From assembly GCA_934247115.1 (NCBI GenBank), contig CAKQIY010000004.1:49015-113014 (forward strand): 64,000 nt of DNA, given 5' to 3'. Each line of letters opens with the position of its first letter. Within the stretch, counting starts at the first letter, position 1. Below the pieces are notes generated by a model. That model was not told the origin of the DNA. It saw only the letters and a list, made by a program, of their open reading frames with translations, and did no database searches. The translations under genes and the position numbers were made by a program. This DNA is from an uncultured Coprococcus sp. Lineage in GTDB: Bacteria > Bacillota > Clostridia > Lachnospirales > Lachnospiraceae. This document shows, piece after piece, positions 44,020-52,711 of the stretch.

Positions 44020-45246
44020 ATGAAGATAATTCCGGGAGGCGTGACAGCCCCTGCTGGATTTCGGGCAGCGGGACTACATGTTGGAATAAGAAGAAATAAA
44101 CTGAAAAAAGACATGGCACTTCTGGTGAGTGATGTTCCGGCTCATGTGGCAGGAGCATTTACACAGAACATGGTCCAGGCGGCCCCTGTCATATATGACA
44201 GGCGGCTTTGTCAGAATGTGGGAATGTGTCAGGCACTGGTGGTGAACAGCGGTGTGGCAAATACCTGTACTGGCGAACAGGGAATCCATGATGCTGAGGC
44301 CATGGCGGCGCATGTGGGTAAGAGCCTTGGCATAGATTCGGCTATGGTGGCCGTGGCTTCCACCGGAGTCATAGGAATGAGACTTCCTATGGATGTCATA
44401 CAGAGAGGCATAGATATGCTGGTGCCGGAACTCTCATACTCGATAGATGCCGGAGTTGATGCGGCTGAGGCGATAAAGACGACGGATATCTATAAGAAGG
44501 AGATAGCCGTAACTTTAGAGATCAAAGGGCAGCAGGTCACCATAGGAGGCATGTGCAAGGGATCAGGAATGATCAATCCAAACCTTGGAACCGTACTCAG
44601 CTTCATCACGACAGATCTGAATATCAGCTCAGAGCTGCTAGGCAAGGTTTTGAAGTCAGATGTGGTCGATACATACAATATGGTGTCTGTGGATGGAGAC
44701 ATGTCTACAAATGACACTGTAATGATATTCGCAAATGGCATGGCGGGCAACGAGGAACTTCTGGAGACCGATGAAGACTTTCCTGCATTTGTCGAGGCGA
44801 TAAGATATATCAACAGAGCATTTGTCAGGGCGATAGCCTCGGACGGAGAAGGCGCTACCAAGATGTTTCAGGTGGACGTGTCGGGTATGCCTGATAAGGA
44901 CAATGCAAGGCATCTGGCAAAGGCGATAGTAGCCTCCAATCTTGTAAAGTGTGCCATGTATGGTGCCGATGCCAACTGGGGCAGAATAGTATGCGCCATG
45001 GGACAGAGCGGAGTGAAGTTTGATCCGTATAGGGTAGATATAGAGATAGCCAGCGTGGCGGGACATCTGGAGATCGTAAAGCATGGAGTGACTACTGATT
45101 ACGATGAGAAGGAAGCGAGCCACATACTTTCTGAGAAGCAGATAAAGCTCAAGGCGCATATGAATATGGGAGATGAGACGGCAACCGCGTGGGGCTGTGA
45201 TCTCACATATGATTACATCAAGATAAATGCGGATTACAGAAAATAA
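44020..45246 (+). CDS. argJ: Bifunctional ornithine acetyltransferase/N-acetylglutamate synthase
   Basis: The 408-residue precursor cleaves itself before the Thr of GMCKGSGMINPNLGT or the nearby ATMLSF-like site; here the segment reads GMINPNLGTVLSFITTD, with the nucleophile Thr in GTVLSF. ArgJ moves the acetyl group from N-acetylornithine to glutamate, allowing the cyclic arginine pathway. Other conserved parts are VNSGVANTCTGEQG and NWGRIVCAMG. It sits between argC and argB. Confidence 0.96.
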   Translation: MKIIPGGVTAPAGFRAAGLHVGIRRNKLKKDMALLVSDVPAHVAGAFTQNMVQAAPVIYDRRLCQNVGMCQALVVNSGVANTCTGEQGIHDAEAMAAHVGKSLGIDSAMVAVASTGVIGMRLPMDVIQRGIDMLVPELSYSIDAGVDAAEAIKTTDIYKKEIAVTLEIKGQQVTIGGMCKGSGMINPNLGTVLSFITTDLNISSELLGKVLKSDVVDTYNMVSVDGDMSTNDTVMIFANGMAGNEELLETDEDFPAFVEAIRYINRAFVRAIASDGEGATKMFQVDVSGMPDKDNARHLAKAIVASNLVKCAMYGADANWGRIVCAMGQSGVKFDPYRVDIEIASVAGHLEIVKHGVTTDYDEKEASHILSEKQIKLKAHMNMGDETATAWGCDLTYDYIKINADYRK

Positions 45247-45270
45247 GTTGCGTAGTTGTGATGAAAGTAC

Positions 45271-45330
45271 ATTGCAAATATACATCTACATCATAGAATA
45301 TAATTTATAGAATATTGACTATAGTCAATA
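45271..45330 (+). promoter_or_regulatory. argB upstream region: ARG-box-like site, promoter and 18-bp palindrome
   Basis: ATTGCAAATATACAT (45271-45285) resembles the argC ARG box. TTGCAA (45272-45277) and TAGAAT (45294-45299) are 16 bp apart and could be a promoter. Downstream lies a perfect 18-bp palindrome, TATTGACTATAGTCAATA (45313-45330). Confidence 0.45.
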
Positions 45331-45455
45331 ATATGGATGAGGCTGAACGAGAACGATAAATAAATTAATAATCATGAAATCCAAAAGATATATTTGAGAA
45401 CAAAAAACATTTGAAGACAAAAGATATAAAACATAGAAGAAAGAAGGACAGAGAA

Positions 45456-46346
45456 ATGGTTATAGGTGATTACACAGTAGATCAGGTAATTGAGAAGGCA
45501 CAGACACTGATAGAGGCCATGCCGTATATCAAGAAATTCCAGGGCAAGACAGTGGTTGTAAAGTACGGCGGAAGCGCCATGCTTGACGAGAATCTCAAGT
45601 ACAACGTCATCAAGGATGTTGCCATGCTGAAGCTTGTAGGTATGAAACCGGTCATCGTACACGGCGGTGGCAAGGAAATCAGCAAATGGGTAGAGAAGGT
45701 CGGCAAGGAGGCGGAATTTATCAATGGTCTCCGTGTGACAGATGCAGAGACTATGGAGATCGCAGAGATGGTCCTCGGCAAGGTCAACAAGAGCCTTGTA
45801 AGTCTTATGCAGAAGATCGGACTTAAGGCGGTTGGAATCAGCGGCAAGGATGGCGGTATGTTCACAGTCAAGAAGAAGTTCCCGGGCGGCAAGGATATAG
45901 GTTATGTGGGAGAGATAACAAAGGTTGATACATCACTGCTCACATCGCTCATCGAGGACGATTTCATTCCTGTTATAGCACCTATAGGCGTGGATGAGAA
46001 TTATGAGGATTACAACATCAATGCGGATGACGCAGCATGTGCAGTTGCCACAGCTCTTGAGGCTGAGAAGCTCGTATTCCTCACAGATATCGAAGGTGTA
46101 TTCATTGATCCTGCAGACAAGTCAACTCTTATCTCAGAGATGGATATACATGAGGCAAAGGACATCATAGAGAAGGGTGTTGTCGGCGGTGGTATGCTTC
46201 CAAAGCTTAACAACTGTATCTCAGCCATGGAGAACGGGGTTTCAAGAGTGCATATCCTCGATGGACGTCTCCAGCACTGCCTGCTTCTTGAGTTCTTCAC
46301 CCAGAAGGGTATCGGAACAGCTATACTCAAGGAGCCATTATTCTAA
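45456..46346 (+). CDS. argB: Acetylglutamate kinase
   Basis: The 296-residue protein phosphorylates N-acetylglutamate. Family motifs: VVKYGGSAM near residue 30, [13 protein letters not shown], and a C-terminal [18 protein letters not shown]. The N-terminal helix (residues 1-22) suggests the hexameric, arginine-inhibited form. I use ATG 45456 with AAGGA upstream. It completes argC-argJ-argB; argD and argF are not in the window. Confidence 0.96.
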   Translation: MVIGDYTVDQVIEKAQTLIEAMPYIKKFQGKTVVVKYGGSAMLDENLKYNVIKDVAMLKLVGMKPVIVHGGGKEISKWVEKVGKEAEFINGLRVTDAETMEIAEMVLGKVNKSLVSLMQKIGLKAVGISGKDGGMFTVKKKFPGGKDIGYVGEITKVDTSLLTSLIEDDFIPVIAPIGVDENYEDYNINADDAACAVATALEAEKLVFLTDIEGVFIDPADKSTLISEMDIHEAKDIIEKGVVGGGMLPKLNNCISAMENGVSRVHILDGRLQHCLLLEFFTQKGIGTAILKEPLF

Positions 46347-46396
46347 GCGGAATAATGAGGCGGGACAGAATTACTAATAATTATATAATGAATTAT

Positions 46397-46470
46397 AAAA
46401 CAGTATATAAGACCGTGAATGACATCTGTTAATCTGTATGGGCAGGATCGATCATATATACTGTTTTTTT
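46397..46470 (+). terminator. Terminator after argB
   Basis: AAAACAGTATAT pairs with ATATACTGTTTT over a long loop, followed by further T. Confidence 0.75.
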
Positions 46471-46602
46471 CATGTCTGTATACGTGGGGATATTTATAAT
46501 TTGTTACATTTTTATGTATTGTAAAAAGTATCAATGAATAAGGGATAAAAAGGCTGTTTTGTGAAAAAAGTAACAAAAATGAAATAAAATAGAAATATAT
46601 TG

Positions 46603-46631
46603 TTGTAAATTAAATGGGGTTTAGATACAAT
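46603..46631 (+). promoter_or_regulatory. Promoter of the comEA transcript
   Basis: TTGTAA (46603-46608) and TACAAT (46626-46631), 17 bp apart, 42 bp before the comEA start. The stretch 46471-46602 is A+T-rich with no other recognised signal. Confidence 0.65.
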
Positions 46632-46673
46632 GAATCTGTGTAATTCTGTGCAGACACAGGAGGTGTCGGCACA

Positions 46674-47282
46674 ATGAATATTATAATAAAACAGATTGTA
46701 TGTATAAGCATGATAATTATGTGTGCCTTTTGTACAGCATGCGGTGGAGAAGAACTTATTGTGACAGGAGTTTCATCTGAGGACAACTCTGAATTAAGTG
46801 TACATACTGGTGAAGATAACGATGGTACATCAGAATTTTCAGAACAGGCTGTGGATTCCATAGTTGTGTATGTGTGTGGTGCAGTACAGAACATCGGTGT
46901 GTATGAACTTCCGTATGACTCAAGGGTTAATGATGCCTTGGAGGCAGCTGGTGGATTTTCAGATGACGCAGATACTGATATGGTGAATCTGGCTGATATT
47001 CTTACGGATGGACAGAAGGTGTATTTCCCTGTGGAGGGAGAGTCCGGAGCAGCCGGTACGGATGAAGCATCGTCAGACAGAGGAGCTGGACTGGTGAATA
47101 TCAACACGGCAGGCGTATCAGAACTCACAGCACTTCCCGGAATAGGGGATACCAGAGCAAGGAGCATAGTTGAGTACAGACAGACCCATGGAAGCTTTGC
47201 AAGCAAGGACGAACTGAAGGCTGTGAGCGGTATTGGAGACAGTATATACAGCAATCTGGAAGCATATATAACTGTAGATTAG
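46674..47282 (+). CDS. comEA: Competence DNA-binding protein ComEA
   Basis: The 202-residue protein has a signal sequence that ends in a lipobox-like site (MCAFCTAC, Cys near 23), an SLBB domain (about 60-115, YVCGAVQNIGVYELP) and a C-terminal double helix-hairpin-helix (about 140-202, VNINTAGVSELTALPGIGDTRA). ComEA binds incoming DNA outside the membrane and hands it to ComEC. AGGAGGTG precedes ATG 46674. The lipoprotein-like anchor differs from the membrane helix of Bacillus ComEA. Confidence 0.93.
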   Translation: MNIIIKQIVCISMIIMCAFCTACGGEELIVTGVSSEDNSELSVHTGEDNDGTSEFSEQAVDSIVVYVCGAVQNIGVYELPYDSRVNDALEAAGGFSDDADTDMVNLADILTDGQKVYFPVEGESGAAGTDEASSDRGAGLVNINTAGVSELTALPGIGDTRARSIVEYRQTHGSFASKDELKAVSGIGDSIYSNLEAYITVD

Positions 47283-47306
47283 AGGAATCGGAGAAAGGAA
47301 GCAGAG

Positions 47307-47993
47307 ATGAAGAAAGTTCTGGTTGTCGATGATGAGAAGTTGATTGTCAAGGGATTGAAGTTCAGTCTTGAACAGGATGACATGGAAGTGGACACAGCCT
47401 ATGATGGCGGTGAGGCTATAGAGAAGATAAGAAACAATGATTATGATATTGTACTGTTGGATATCATGATACCTGTATACACTGGAATAGAGGTGTGCCA
47501 GATGGTCAGGGAATTTTCGAATGTGCCAATAATCATGCTTACTGCCAAGGGTGAGGATATGGATAAGATCATGGGACTGGAATATGGTGCCGATGATTAT
47601 ATAACCAAGCCATTCAATATACTGGAGGTAAAGGCAAGGATTAAAGCAATACTGAGGAGAAGTGGCAAAAAGCAGGCCCCTGTTAAGCCGGCAAATGTCA
47701 TGGAGATCAATGGAATGAAGGTAGAGCTAGACAGCAGGCGTGTGTTTGTAGGTGGTAAGGAGCTGAATCTTACAGCCAAAGAGTTTGATCTTCTTGAACT
47801 GCTCATGGCTCATCCGAATAAGGTATATTCAAGAAATGAATTGCTGAATACAATATGGGGTGACTCATATCCGGGCGATGCCAGAACAGTTGATGTTCAT
47901 GTCAGAAGGCTTCGTGAGAAGATAGAGACCAATCCGGGAGAGCCGGTATATATTCATACAAAGTGGGGAGTAGGATATTTCTTCAAGGGTTGA
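47307..47993 (+). CDS. OmpR-family response regulator
   Basis: The 228-residue protein has a receiver domain (DDE near residue 9, phospho-acceptor Asp in IVLLDIMIP near 52, Lys in YITKPFN) and a winged-helix DNA-binding domain (LTAKEFDLLELLMAHPNKVYSR, then DARTVDVHVRRLREKIE). It starts 24 bp after comEA and the kinase gene begins one base after its stop, so the three are likely one transcript. Confidence 0.95.
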   Translation: MKKVLVVDDEKLIVKGLKFSLEQDDMEVDTAYDGGEAIEKIRNNDYDIVLLDIMIPVYTGIEVCQMVREFSNVPIIMLTAKGEDMDKIMGLEYGADDYITKPFNILEVKARIKAILRRSGKKQAPVKPANVMEINGMKVELDSRRVFVGGKELNLTAKEFDLLELLMAHPNKVYSRNELLNTIWGDSYPGDARTVDVHVRRLREKIETNPGEPVYIHTKWGVGYFFKG

Positions 47994-47994
47994 T

Positions 47995-49479
47995 ATGAAA
48001 AGAAAGAACAAAACAGCTGGTGAAGCGGACAATAATATAGAAGAAACACAGGAGAAAAAACAGCATAAACGTCCAAAGATTGGAGATGGACAGGGAATCA
48101 GTCAAAGAGTAGTCATAACACTGGTGGTTGCACTTAGTGTTGCATTGCTGTCATATATGGGTTTGTGGATTCTTGCACGTACAGTCAAGAGCAGGAATAA
48201 TCATGAACTGGAACAGAGGATAGAGCAGAGTTCGGAGTATGTTGCTCATATAGTCAATTCGTACAGGGCTGATGGCAATATGGAAAAAGCCGTGGGAGAG
48301 ATCAGAACCATGGCTTATTCTCTATCAGGACGAATAATCGTGGTTGGAACAGATTACAGAGTTATGTTGGATTCGTATGACAGAGATACCGGAAAGTATA
48401 CAGTTGACCGTGATATACTCAGTGTAATGAGAGGGGATATCAGATCTCTCGACAGCAGGGAGGACTCCCTATATAGGAAGATAATACCGGTTATCAACAG
48501 CGAGGGCTACACAGATGCCGTTGCACTTATTGTGGCAGGAACGGATACTGTTGATCAGATGGGAAAGTCAGCTGATATAGGAGTTCTGCATCTGACTGTG
48601 ATTGCACTCATACTTGGACTTATAGCCGCTTATTTTGTGGCAAGACAGTCAGTGAGGGATATCAACAGGGTTAGAACCAGCATAGAGGGAATGAAAGGTG
48701 GAAGCCTTGAACAGATGAGTACGGATGAAATGTGCCGTGAGATGCGGGCGCTCACCAGGGATATCAATGATATCTTCAATAAATCACAGTTGCTGGAGGA
48801 ATCACGACAGGAGTTTGTGTCCAATGTGTCACATGAGCTCAAAACTCCTATAACATCCATGAAGGTGCTGTCAGAGTCTCTTCTTACACAGAGTGATGTG
48901 CCTGCAGAGATGTATAGGGAATTCATGGAGGATATAGTTCAGGAGATAGACAGAGAGGCTGAGATAATCAGTGATCTGCTCACACTCGTAAAGACAGATA
49001 AGGGGCCTGACAGTCTCAATAAAGAGGCTGTGGACATGGATGAATTTATGGAGCTGATAATCAAGAGACTTAGACCTCTTGCGGACAAGAGAAGTATAAA
49101 TCTGTCGTATGAGAGCTTCAGGGAGATTCAAGCCAGTGTTGATAAAGTCAAGTTCACACTTGCCATTTCCAATCTTATAGAGAATGGAATAAAGTATAAC
49201 GTGGATGGTGGATGGATAAAGGTATCTTTGAACGCAGACAACAGGAACTTCTACATCAAGGTCGCTGATTCTGGTGTTGGAATTCCTGAGGACTGCATAG
49301 GTCATATATTTGAAAGATTTTACAGGGTTGATAAAGCAAGAAGCAGAGATACCGGAGGTACGGGCCTTGGCCTTGCGATCACTAAGAATATCATCATCAT
49401 GCACAAGGGAACTATCAATGTCTATAGTGAACCTGGAAAGGGAACAACATTTACAGTGAGGGTTCCGCTTGGAATCTGA
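47995..49479 (+). CDS. Sensor histidine kinase
   Basis: The 494-residue protein has two membrane helices (about 37-60 and 198-217) around an outer domain of about 140 residues, a HAMP-like linker, a HisKA domain (SNVSHELKTPITSMKVL) and a HATPase domain (NLIENGIKYN, ADSGVGIPED, GGTGLGLAITK). The ATG follows the regulator stop by one base. The downstream GerMN lipoprotein gene starts two bases after this stop. Confidence 0.95.
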   Translation: MKRKNKTAGEADNNIEETQEKKQHKRPKIGDGQGISQRVVITLVVALSVALLSYMGLWILARTVKSRNNHELEQRIEQSSEYVAHIVNSYRADGNMEKAVGEIRTMAYSLSGRIIVVGTDYRVMLDSYDRDTGKYTVDRDILSVMRGDIRSLDSREDSLYRKIIPVINSEGYTDAVALIVAGTDTVDQMGKSADIGVLHLTVIALILGLIAAYFVARQSVRDINRVRTSIEGMKGGSLEQMSTDEMCREMRALTRDINDIFNKSQLLEESRQEFVSNVSHELKTPITSMKVLSESLLTQSDVPAEMYREFMEDIVQEIDREAEIISDLLTLVKTDKGPDSLNKEAVDMDEFMELIIKRLRPLADKRSINLSYESFREIQASVDKVKFTLAISNLIENGIKYNVDGGWIKVSLNADNRNFYIKVADSGVGIPEDCIGHIFERFYRVDKARSRDTGGTGLGLAITKNIIIMHKGTINVYSEPGKGTTFTVRVPLGI

Positions 49480-49481
49480 CA

Positions 49482-50420
49482 ATGGGTAATAACATGAAGA
49501 AACATAGAAAAACATGGCTGCTTATGGGTGTTGTGATTATTGCGGCACTCTGCATCATAGGCTGCAGCGCGAAGAAAAAAGAAGGACAGAAATCATCAAC
49601 AGAGACATCCAGCGACATTTTTCTGTATTATGTGGATCAGAACTGGTCTGAACTTATACCGCAGGAGATGGATATGGATCAGCTGGCTACGACAGAGAAT
49701 CTCATAGATACGATCATGACTGATATCATAGAAGTCGGTGATACCTCAGGTGCCATAACTCCTGTTCCACAGGGAATGACGTATCAGAGATACATATATG
49801 ATGGGACGGGGACGATAGATCTTGTGTTCAGTGTGGACTGGGACAATGTGGATGCGTATGCGGTGGTACTTAGCAAGGCTGCATTTGTCAGGACACTCAG
49901 ACAGATAAAGTCAGTCAGCAAGGTTGTATATGAGATGGTTGATGTGGAGAATGAAGATAATGTGGTCAGGGAAGAGCTCACGGAGGATTCATTTGTTGAT
50001 ATGGGGAATATCACTGATTCGGAGAAAGATACACGGCTGTATCTGCCAGACACATCAGGACAGGCTCTGGTGGAACGTGTGATGACTCTTGATTACTCAT
50101 CTATGAACAGTCTTGAGGAACAGGTGCTTATCGGGCTTGAAGCATCATATGATGGTACAGTGAGTCCGTTTGGTGACAGTATCGTAGTGAGAGGTGTATT
50201 CGTGGAAGACGGGATATGTACAGTTACATTCAACGAGGCCATGGCCAAGGGAAGTGCAGGGATAGATGATGAGATACTTATCTATTCTGTTGTGAATTCG
50301 TTGATGGAGATTGATGGTGTGGAAGGTGTTCGGATGAAGATAGAGAATTCCAATGACAGATTGAATTCGATAGATCTGAGCAGAGTATTTAAAGGGGCCT
50401 ATACGCGAGTGGGCAGATAG
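49482..50420 (+). CDS. GerMN-domain lipoprotein
   Basis: The 312-residue protein has a lipobox (ALCIIGC, Cys near residue 27) and one or two GerMN domains (about 45-150 and 190-305; the second ends in VEGVRMKIENS). GerMN is a small extracytoplasmic domain thought to bind cell-wall or membrane ligands. Its place right after a regulator-kinase pair recalls MtrA-MtrB-LpqB of actinobacteria, where the GerMN lipoprotein modulates the kinase. A second start at 49494 is possible. Confidence 0.85.
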   Translation: MGNNMKKHRKTWLLMGVVIIAALCIIGCSAKKKEGQKSSTETSSDIFLYYVDQNWSELIPQEMDMDQLATTENLIDTIMTDIIEVGDTSGAITPVPQGMTYQRYIYDGTGTIDLVFSVDWDNVDAYAVVLSKAAFVRTLRQIKSVSKVVYEMVDVENEDNVVREELTEDSFVDMGNITDSEKDTRLYLPDTSGQALVERVMTLDYSSMNSLEEQVLIGLEASYDGTVSPFGDSIVVRGVFVEDGICTVTFNEAMAKGSAGIDDEILIYSVVNSLMEIDGVEGVRMKIENSNDRLNSIDLSRVFKGAYTRVGR

Positions 50421-50442
50421 GAATCGACAGGAGGACAATGAT

Positions 50443-51411
50443 ATAAAGAGACCATTATTCTGGATAGCAGTGTGCTTTGCGCTTGGAGAGGCGTATGCAA
50501 TAGCAGCTGGAGTTTCAGTACTTGTTATTGGTCTTATTCTTTTAGCTGCGCTGTTTTTGTCAGTATTGTGTGACAGAGACGGCACAGCTTTGTTTTTTTT
50601 CAGGAAGACAAGATGGAGATCGGGAATCCCACTTGTGTTGATATTTGCAGCTGTGGCAGCCATGGGATATCTGAATGTACAGACAGTATCAAGACAGGAG
50701 ATGCTGGCATCTGTGATAGGCAATGAGGCAGTGGCTATGGGACATATGAACTGCCATATATATGATATGAGACGAAACGGCGCGGGATGGCAGGTGTATG
50801 TATATGCCAAAAGTGTAGAGGTGAATGAGGTATCATATTCGGGGAATACCCGGGTACTTATATATACTGATAACGTAGACTGGCTTCGCATAGGTCAGTC
50901 TCTTACGGTAGCTGGGGAATTCTACAGACCGGATATTGCGGACAATCCGGGGCAGTTTGATGCAAGGACGTATTATGCCCATAAAGGAATATACGTGATG
51001 TGCAGGGCTTTGAATATAGACAGCTCTGGCAGTTATTCTTATGTTGGGGATATGCTTTTCAGGCTGAGACAGCTTGCGTCCGGGACACTGGCGGATTATT
51101 TCGATGAGGGAGATGCCTCCGTTATCAGAGCTATGCTGTTGGGCGAAAAGAGCGGGCTGGACAGCGACACAAAAAGGTTGTTCCAGATGAATGGAATAGC
51201 GCATATACTTGCAATATCCGGTGTTAAGACTCTAAAGTTGGATATCCCCCTAGTGCCTGAAACCCGCATAAATTGGGCATTTATGCCTCTACATATCGCT
51301 ATAATTTACATTCTAAAACTGTGCTTAGACGAGGAGATTATTCCCCGGTGTCGTTTCCCTTGTTCAAGGGGGTATTTCACAAAATATATAAATTGGCAAA
51401 AGAAGCAATGA
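50443..51411 (+). pseudogene. comEC: comEC truncated by a mobile element
   Basis: Only the first 260 or so codons of the roughly 750-residue DNA channel protein remain. Membrane helices and the DUF4131 part (about 30-180) are present, and the competence domain begins (AMLLGEKSGLDSDTKRLF, NGIAHILAISG). Homology stops after AISG (near 51220), where LHxS is expected; the frame then runs through 63 foreign codons to a stop at 51411. The start is also odd: after AGGAGG (50429-50434) the position with the right spacing is ATA (50443), reading IKRPLFW; the nearby ATG 50438 is out of frame and meets TAA at once. GTG 50470 is the first standard in-frame start. Confidence 0.85.
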
Positions 51412-51471
51412 TTCAGCGTAAGTTTAATCTTATGGCACAAACCTAAAAAATGGCAAAAGGAGAAGATGAAT
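51220..51471. mobile_element. Left junction of the element inserted in comEC
   Basis: Similarity to comEC ends at about 51220. Just inside lie an inverted repeat GCATAAAT/ATTTATGC (51266-51286) and a small hairpin CCCTTG/CAAGGG (51358-51371). No integrase gene is present at this end; it is probably at the right end, outside the window. The remaining bases of this stretch hold nothing I can identify. No target duplication can be tested because the right junction is not in view. Confidence 0.6.
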
Positions 51472-51669
51472 ATGCCATATAAAAAATATAGAGAAATGAA
51501 GGTTTATGAAACAAGCGGATACCAGTACAAGTGAACACCACATATTGGCCTGAAAGGGAAATGGCTCTCAGAGTTAGAATTTGACATCGGAGAGCAGATT
51601 GAGGTGAAGTGCGAGGATGGACGCCTGATTATAACAAAGACAAATGAAATATGGAGTGCTGAAGCCTAA
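51472..51669 (+). pseudogene. SymE-like (AbrB/MazE-fold) protein with an in-frame stop
   Basis: The frame reads MPYKKYREMKVYETSGYQYK, a TGA stop at 51532-51534, then TPHIGLKGKWLSELEFDI and GEQIEVKCEDGRLIITKT. Together these match the SymE-type toxin or HSDR-linked small proteins (KVYETSGYNYxPTPxIxLKGKWL). The stop replaces the codon before Thr, so the gene is probably dead. An AAAGGAG ribosome site is still in place. Confidence 0.65.
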
Positions 51670-51740
51670 TGCAGTGTCTTGACCGACTTGATTAAAGCTG
51701 CTAAAATTAATAATATTATGTGTACTAAGGAAGTGATTGA

Positions 51741-52661
51741 GTGGCAAGGGGAAAAGTAATTAGCGTTTATCTCATTGATGGGGTAGCTAATGGGAAGATT
51801 AAAGCAACAATATCTAATTGGAATGGCATTGCTTACAAAATTCCAAGAAGACTCTTGGATGAATGCAAGGAGTTGGAGGCATTTAAACAGAGCGGAGTTT
51901 ACTTCCTTTTTGGTAATAATATGGTCTATGTAGGTCAGGCAGAAGTTAGAAAAAATGGGAAAGGGATACACCAGAGAATAATTGATCACGAAAATGATAA
52001 ATATAAAGATTGCTGGGATGAAGTTGTAATTTTTACAAGAAAAGATAATTCACTCGGCCGTACAGACATTTCTTATTTGGAAAACCGTTTTTATAATAAG
52101 GCATTGGAAGCAGGACGATTTCGTGTACAAAATGGAAATGAACCAACCATAGGAACAGTAACGGAAGAAAAAGAAAGTGAATTAGAAGAGTACATAGATC
52201 AGGCTGAACTGGTTTTAGGCGCATTGGGGTATAAGGTTTTTGAACCAGTGGTAGCATCTGTATCTGTGCCGGAAGCTGAACAGGAGCATTTGGTTTCTAA
52301 TAGGTCAGTTCCAGATTTGCCTGAAGGTGTTATTGGGGTAGGTGATTTTATATTACAATCGATGAGAAATTTGGAAGCCTCAGGATATGTTTTTTCTGAT
52401 GAGCAAATGCAGATTTTATTGAATCCGACAGAATGTAATAAAAAAGAACTTTTTAATTTGCAGAATTCGAATGTGGCTTTCTTCAAATTATATAATCCAG
52501 ATGAAGAAAAGCCGCATTATCTTAACGGTATGCAAAGATATTATACCCCCAAAAAGGTTGTACTTACATTCGGAAAATATAAGGTATTACTGACCAAGGA
52601 ATGGTACGAAAAATATGGACATAGAGATTTGTTTATAAAATGGTATAAAACTTTACGATAG
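51741..52661 (+). CDS. GIY-YIG nuclease-domain protein
   Basis: The 306-residue protein carries a GIY-YIG core in its first part (about 55-135): GVYFLFGNNMVYVGQAE, a basic segment with His (GIHQRIIDHENDK), and Glu in SYLENRFYNKA. The C-terminal half (170-306) is not known to me. Related proteins of this architecture occur as helper or stand-alone nucleases near restriction genes. The start is GTG 51741 with AAGGA upstream. It converges on the unknown gene at 52710 with a shared terminator. Confidence 0.8.
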   Translation: MARGKVISVYLIDGVANGKIKATISNWNGIAYKIPRRLLDECKELEAFKQSGVYFLFGNNMVYVGQAEVRKNGKGIHQRIIDHENDKYKDCWDEVVIFTRKDNSLGRTDISYLENRFYNKALEAGRFRVQNGNEPTIGTVTEEKESELEEYIDQAELVLGALGYKVFEPVVASVSVPEAEQEHLVSNRSVPDLPEGVIGVGDFILQSMRNLEASGYVFSDEQMQILLNPTECNKKELFNLQNSNVAFFKLYNPDEEKPHYLNGMQRYYTPKKVVLTFGKYKVLLTKEWYEKYGHRDLFIKWYKTLR

Positions 52662-52662
52662 A

Positions 52663-52711
52663 AAGAAAGACGATTAGCTGCATTAATACAGAACTAATCG
52701 TCTTTTTCTTT
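52663..52711. terminator. Bidirectional terminator
   Basis: AAGACGATTAG (52667-52677) pairs with CTAATCGTCTT (52694-52704), followed by a T-rich run; A-rich on the other side. It separates two convergent genes. Confidence 0.9.
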
